Assembly (NCBI GenBank): GCA_018901555.1
Contig: JAHIER010000068.1
Span: 1 to 9,058 of the forward strand
Length of the DNA: 9,058 bases
Origin: Patescibacteria group bacterium
GTDB lineage: Bacteria > Patescibacteriota > Minisyncoccia > UBA9983
Direction of reading: 5' to 3'
Position numbers and translations under genes: made by a program. The notes under the pieces are model-generated. The model saw only the letters and a list, made by a program, of their open reading frames with translations, was not told where the DNA came from and ran no database searches. Shown in pieces: positions 5,809 through 9,058 of this stretch; the first letter of the stretch is position 1; each line of letters starts with the position of its first letter.

Positions 5809-6319
5809 GTTTTTTGACTTTTTCTAAATGCATCGTTTTATCTATAAACAAAATGCCGTTTAAATGATCCATTTCATGCTGGATGATTTGTGCCAGCAGG
5901 CCAGAAACCCCGCGCATAAATTTTTTGCCATTTTCATTGAATGCTTCAATAGTTAATTTTTCCGCGCGCTTGATAATTCCATAGAGTCCTTCGACACTTA
6001 AACATCCTTCTTGAACTATTAATTTATTTTTAGATATTTTTTTGATAATCGGATTTATGAAAACCATGTTACCGACCCGTAGGGTCGGTGGAACCGACCC
6101 TACGGGTCGGTGGGTGTAATTGCCGGCCACGATAAAAATCCTGACAGATTCTCCGATTTGCGGAGCAGCTAAAGCAACGCCATCATTGCTTTTTTGTAAT
6201 ACTTTTGTCATTCGGTCAATAATATTCTTGATTTTTTGAGAAGAAATTTCTTTAATTGGAATTTCTTTGGCAATTTGTCTTAAAACTTTATTTTCTTTTT
6301 GGACAATTTTCATAATCAT
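5801..6319 (-). CDS. def: Peptide deformylase with a palindrome-encoded insert
   Basis: This metalloenzyme removes the formyl group from the N-terminal methionine of new proteins at the ribosome exit. The 172-residue product has all three deformylase motifs: GVALAAPQIG (47-56, with Ala49 where Gly is usual), EGCLS (104-108, metal ligand Cys106) and QHEMDHLNG (147-155, metal ligands His148 and His152, catalytic Glu149). Residues 70-83 (HRPVGSVPPTLRVG) are unlike any usual deformylase segment and are encoded by a 41-bp inverted repeat. They replace or extend the short loop between the IFIVAGNYT and MVFINPII strands, away from the metal site, so activity is probably kept (inference). The start could be ATG 6319 or ATG 6313. 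The gene begins 6 bases after priA and overlaps fmt by 8 bases. Confidence 0.95.
   Translation of the reverse strand: MIMKIVQKENKVLRQIAKEIPIKEISSQKIKNIIDRMTKVLQKSNDGVALAAPQIGESVRIFIVAGNYTHRPVGSVPPTLRVGNMVFINPIIKKISKNKLIVQEGCLSVEGLYGIIKRAEKLTIEAFNENGKKFMRGVSGLLAQIIQHEMDHLNGILFIDKTMHLEKVKKHE
6071..6111. repeat. 41-bp nested inverted repeat inserted in def
   Basis: Two 19-base arms, ACCGACCCGTAGGGTCGGT (6071-6089) and its exact reverse complement (6093-6111), flank a 3-base GGA spacer. Each arm is itself a hairpin: an 8-base stem ACCGACCC/GGGTCGGT around GTA or TAC. Each arm has 13 G/C of 19 bases, in contrast to A/T-rich surroundings. The whole element is translated in frame within def as residues 70-83. 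This has the look of a mobile palindromic element rather than native deformylase sequence. Confidence 0.9.
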
Positions 6320-6324
6320 ATTAT

Positions 6325-6333
6325 ATTATAGCA
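6325..6333 (-). promoter_or_regulatory. Possible extended -10 promoter for def-fmt
   Basis: On the minus strand TGCTATAAT (6333 to 6325) overlaps the last codons of priA. Five bases follow before ATG 6319, and a second in-frame ATG lies at 6313. Transcription would begin at about the first ATG, giving a leaderless or nearly leaderless def-fmt mRNA starting at ATG 6319 or 6313. The element has the same architecture as the hpf promoter. A/T-rich composition makes chance occurrence possible. Confidence 0.45.
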
Positions 6334-8218
6334 ATGATTCCGGGTCTACATTGATTTTCCAGTCCGGAGTTAAAGAGGATAAAATTTCATGAAGTTCTTT
6401 GTGTTGTTGAGTTTGCCCCTTCGGGGGCCAAGTTTCCGGATCCAACTTTATAATTATATGCCAGATATGTTGATTTTTTATTTTAGGAATAAAAGCTGAA
6501 TAAGCAAGAGGCCCCCATTCTTCAAGTTTTTTTGCAAGCAATTGAACTTCTTTTTTTAGAATTTCTTTATTTTTTCCTTCCTTGGTTATTTTTATAAATA
6601 TTTTGAAGGGCGGATATTGAAAATATTTTTTTGTTTCTAATTCTGATTTGTAAAAATTTGAAACATTGCCTCTCATAGCATCTTCAAAAATCTGCTGATT
6701 GCTTAGGCGTGTTTGGATTAAAAAAGTTTTTTTAGCCAAAGATCTTAATCTTAAAAGAATTTGAAAAATTCTTTCATTTATTCTGAAGTCAGGCAGAGTA
6801 AAAAGCGCGTCTATAAAAACCAGAGCAGTTCTTTCAACCGGTTTATTGATATAAGAAAAAAACATTTCCGTCCCGATTAATATAGAGCCCGGGGTATTAT
6901 AAAATTTATCAGCTGTTTGGTGACCTATTTTAGGAGTTTTTATTGAATCACTGTCCATTTTAAAAATTTTTGCATCGGGAAATTTTTTCAGAATGTCTTC
7001 TGATATTTTTTGCACGCCGACGCCAAGTGTTTGCAAACGCCAGCTTTGGCAATAAGGGCATTTCTCCGGAACAATGGTTTCTGTAAGGCATTTATGGCAG
7101 ATAAACCTAATTTTTCTTTCACCTTCATTTTTATGAAGGACTAAAGGGGAATCGCACTTTTCGCAAAGAATGGTTCGTAAACAGTCATTACAAACAATAA
7201 TAGGGGTATAGCCGCGCCGGTTTGAAAAAAGAATAATGCGCTCGTTTTTTTCTATAGATTCTTTTAATATTTTTTCTAATTCCGCGCCAATTGTTTCAAA
7301 TGGTTTTTTTTGAATATTGTCTAAAATTTGTTCAGCTGGTGAAATAATTCTGTGAGAAACGGAAAGTTTGTGATGATAAAAAGTTTCTGTTCTCACTACT
7401 GTATCTCCTAAAATCAGTTTCATTTTAAGCTTTGCTGAAATAATTTCAGCCGCCTTTCTAATATCAAGATAAGGTCTAGTTTGAATTTTGTAAGAGTTGG
7501 AATTTTCCCGTTCAAGAATTAAAGTGCCTAGATCATTTCTGGGAAGAGAAAGAAATGACTTAGTGGCAATTATCAGCAAGGGATGATTTTCTTTAATGCT
7601 ATTATTCCATAATTCCTTTATTTTTTTAGCAGGCAAGTTATTATGCATAATAATTGTATATTTTTCTATGCCTTTTTTTATTTCAGAAGAAATTTCTTCT
7701 ATGTCAGCGATAGTTGGCACGCAGAAAAAAACAGAATGATTTTTGGCAAATTCTTCGCGGATAATACTTTTATATGATTGCAGCCGCTCTTCTTTTGGCT
7801 GTTGGAAAACAACGACTTCATGATGGCGTTGTTCAATTGCGTTAATATTTTTATTTAAATATTCAATTTCTATAGTTGATGATGGGGATGAAATTATTGC
7901 TTTTGGTATAAAATCTTTTATAACCGAACCAGTCGGCGCTACAAAATATTCAGCTATTTCTTTGCAGGCTTCTATAAATTCATTTTTAATAAAATTTTTT
8001 GCGCCGATTTCCTTAATAGGCCTTAATGAAAATTCTGCTTTTTTTAAACTTGTTTTTATTTTTTTTGCATCCTGTGATGAAATAACCAAAGCAGGAATAT
8101 TTTTTTTACGGACAGGTATAGTTACCAGCGTGCCCGGCTCAATATTTTTAGAAGTAAAATAAGAAAGTTCCTGTCGGAAAATTCCTTTTGTAATTGGAAT
8201 AACAGTTGCCAGTTTCAT
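6326..8218 (-). CDS. priA: PriA-like primosomal protein N', helicase-inactive
   Basis: PriA recognises stalled or recombined forks and reloads the replisome. The 630-residue product keeps the N-terminal 3'-DNA-binding domain (1-50, LVTIPVRKKNIPALV), the winged-helix segment (77-106, EIAEYFVAPTGSVIKDFIP), LFSNRRGYTP (330-339) and eight zinc-binding cysteines (343, 346, 352, 355, 374, 377, 387, 390). The ATPase motifs are gone: the Walker A site, normally GVTGSGKT, reads QQPKEERLQSYKS at 139-151; the DEEH box reads LEREN at 235-239; the Q-GRAGR motif reads QILLRLR at 486-492. It can hardly be an active helicase. Actinobacterial PriA proteins are also known to lack helicase motifs, so this is probably a DNA-binding scaffold (inference). 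It starts 3 bases after the PEGA gene with no Shine-Dalgarno. Confidence 0.88.
   Translation of the reverse strand: MKLATVIPITKGIFRQELSYFTSKNIEPGTLVTIPVRKKNIPALVISSQDAKKIKTSLKKAEFSLRPIKEIGAKNFIKNEFIEACKEIAEYFVAPTGSVIKDFIPKAIISSPSSTIEIEYLNKNINAIEQRHHEVVVFQQPKEERLQSYKSIIREEFAKNHSVFFCVPTIADIEEISSEIKKGIEKYTIIMHNNLPAKKIKELWNNSIKENHPLLIIATKSFLSLPRNDLGTLILERENSNSYKIQTRPYLDIRKAAEIISAKLKMKLILGDTVVRTETFYHHKLSVSHRIISPAEQILDNIQKKPFETIGAELEKILKESIEKNERIILFSNRRGYTPIIVCNDCLRTILCEKCDSPLVLHKNEGERKIRFICHKCLTETIVPEKCPYCQSWRLQTLGVGVQKISEDILKKFPDAKIFKMDSDSIKTPKIGHQTADKFYNTPGSILIGTEMFFSYINKPVERTALVFIDALFTLPDFRINERIFQILLRLRSLAKKTFLIQTRLSNQQIFEDAMRGNVSNFYKSELETKKYFQYPPFKIFIKITKEGKNKEILKKEVQLLAKKLEEWGPLAYSAFIPKIKNQHIWHIIIKLDPETWPPKGQTQQHKELHEILSSLTPDWKINVDPESLL
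6412..6431. repeat. Short G/C hairpin near the 3' end of priA
   Basis: CCCC (6416-6419) and GGGG (6424-6427) flank TTCG, a stable tetraloop form. G6415/C6428 extends the stem and further matches follow after one mismatch. It encodes TWPPKGQT (596-603), a segment that looks extra relative to usual PriA C-termini. It is far weaker than the def and fmt palindromes and may be chance. Confidence 0.4.
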
Positions 8219-8221
8219 TTT

Positions 8222-9049
8222 TTATTCAAGTTTTATTTCCATTAGCGTATTTTCATCAATAACATAGACCGAAGGATCGGTTTTGTAAATAGTAAAAATT
8301 GGTTCCTTCCCTTTATAAATTGGCTGAAGCGTTCTGCCACCACGGCCGTCAATTTCAATCGCAAAAATTCCATTTTGAACCGCGACAATAATAACATCGC
8401 GTCGCCCTGGGAAAAAATCAACATTTCTGACAGGATAAATAGAATTGAGCACAAGAACTTTATTTTCGCTTAAAAAATATGGCCGTGAAGAATCATCTTT
8501 TAACCATTCTACCCAAATTTTATTTTCTCCTGGATTCCACCAAACTTTTTCTCTTTCATGGTTAGTGAATTTTTCTATAGTTGTGGTGGCGTTATGATTT
8601 GTTATTTTTTTAATTTGTTGGAGAGAGTCAATAATGGTTTCGTATTTTTCAATCTCTGAAGGGAATAGATCTTCTTGACGAAGAATTCTGCCCGTGGGTT
8701 CCATCGGAAGTATAAGAGCGCGAGCTTCTGACACCATTTGCTCTTTAACATCCAAATCTTTTTTCCAAGGCCAATATCCTTCTTTGGCAATCAATACAGA
8801 ATAGTTGCCTGGTTTGAGATTTTGGAGAAAAAGTCCTGACTGGAGAAGATTAGTCGTTCTTTTTAGTGTGTTATTAACAAAAATTTGCGCGCCGGAAACA
8901 GGCGAGGCAACATATAATCCGCCGGTTTGAGTAAGATGAAAATGTGAATCCAGCCGGTAGCCGTTGGAATATAACAACACAAACGGCGCAACTATCAAAA
9001 AAGCCAATATGCACAAAACCAAGATAATCCTTCTTTTTTTCAGAGTCAT
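8222..9049 (-). CDS. PEGA-domain membrane-anchored protein
   Basis: The 275-residue product has a basic start (LKKRR) and one membrane helix at about residues 8-27, placing the rest outside the cell. Residues 43-105 form a PEGA domain: GGLYVASPVSGAQIFVNN, then LKPGNYSVLIAKEGYWPW. PEGA domains occur in surface proteins of many bacteria; their exact role is not settled. The C-terminal part (from about 165) is rich in beta strands (KIWVEWL, VLVLNSIYPV, DVIIVAVQNGIFAIEIDG, SVYVIDENTLMEIKLE) with a spacing like beta-propeller blades, too short for a full propeller. The ATG at 9049 is 10 bases from the window edge, so an upstream start cannot be excluded, but it precedes the membrane helix well. 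It is the first gene visible in the operon with priA, 3 bases upstream. The function is unknown. Confidence 0.75.
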   Translation of the reverse strand: MTLKKRRIILVLCILAFLIVAPFVLLYSNGYRLDSHFHLTQTGGLYVASPVSGAQIFVNNTLKRTTNLLQSGLFLQNLKPGNYSVLIAKEGYWPWKKDLDVKEQMVSEARALILPMEPTGRILRQEDLFPSEIEKYETIIDSLQQIKKITNHNATTTIEKFTNHEREKVWWNPGENKIWVEWLKDDSSRPYFLSENKVLVLNSIYPVRNVDFFPGRRDVIIVAVQNGIFAIEIDGRGGRTLQPIYKGKEPIFTIYKTDPSVYVIDENTLMEIKLE

Positions 9050-9058
9050 ATTCTTTAT

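Noticed and set aside
7122..7139. CCTTCAT/ATGAAGG hairpin in the zinc region of priA
   Set aside because: Seven-base arms in A/T-rich DNA occur several times by chance in 9 kb, and no extra residues are inserted here.
8242..8790. Alternative-frame minus-strand open frames inside the PEGA gene
   Set aside because: They overlap a gene with a clear membrane helix and PEGA domain and show no motif of their own.
1..9058. Use of UGA as glycine, as in Gracilibacteria and related groups
   Set aside because: All complete genes read normally under the standard bacterial code with no internal TGA at conserved positions.

Overview
The window looks like a chromosomal piece of a Patescibacteria (Candidate Phyla Radiation) bacterium, probably of the Parcubacteria type. 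This is an inference. It rests on A/T-rich DNA, genes packed with gaps of a few bases, almost no Shine-Dalgarno sequences, the standard code, and a typical gene mix: secreted cohesin/dockerin proteins, a small lysozyme-like protein, a PEGA-domain membrane protein, and a priA-def-fmt operon with a divergent PriA. No rRNA, tRNA, CRISPR array or complete insertion sequence is visible.

The left part (1-3872, + strand) encodes exported proteins. The 3' end of a large secreted protein carries a chitobiase-C-like repeat, a Gly7 linker and a type I dockerin. Nine bases later comes a membrane-anchored cohesin-domain protein. Together they look like a two-gene dockerin/cohesin module that could hold an enzyme or adhesin on the cell surface. 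A strong hairpin terminator follows. The 307-base gene-free stretch 1150-1456 holds this terminator, a short minus-strand open frame that may be a gene remnant, and a possible promoter. Next is a secreted subtilisin-like protease with a Pro-Thr/Ser linker and a C-terminal beta-rich domain, then its own terminator. A small lysozyme/transglycosylase-like protein follows; its start codon is unclear.

The middle (3883-4915, + strand) holds a ribosome hibernation factor (hpf), apparently made from a leaderless mRNA, and protein-L-isoaspartate methyltransferase (pcm). pcm ends two bases from the end of the oppositely directed fmt.

The right part (4918-9049, - strand) is an operon read right to left: PEGA-domain membrane protein, priA, def, fmt. 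Def and Fmt act at opposite ends of the N-formylmethionine cycle: Fmt adds the formyl group to initiator tRNA and Def removes it from new proteins. PriA here keeps its DNA-binding and zinc-binding regions but has lost the helicase ATPase motifs.

The most unusual signal is perfect palindromic DNA inside coding genes of this operon. A 41-bp G/C-rich double hairpin lies in frame within def, a 25-bp palindrome lies in fmt, and a weaker hairpin lies near the end of priA. They resemble in-frame palindromic elements of the kind described in Rickettsia. This, the dockerin/cohesin pair and the helicase-dead PriA deserve the most attention.
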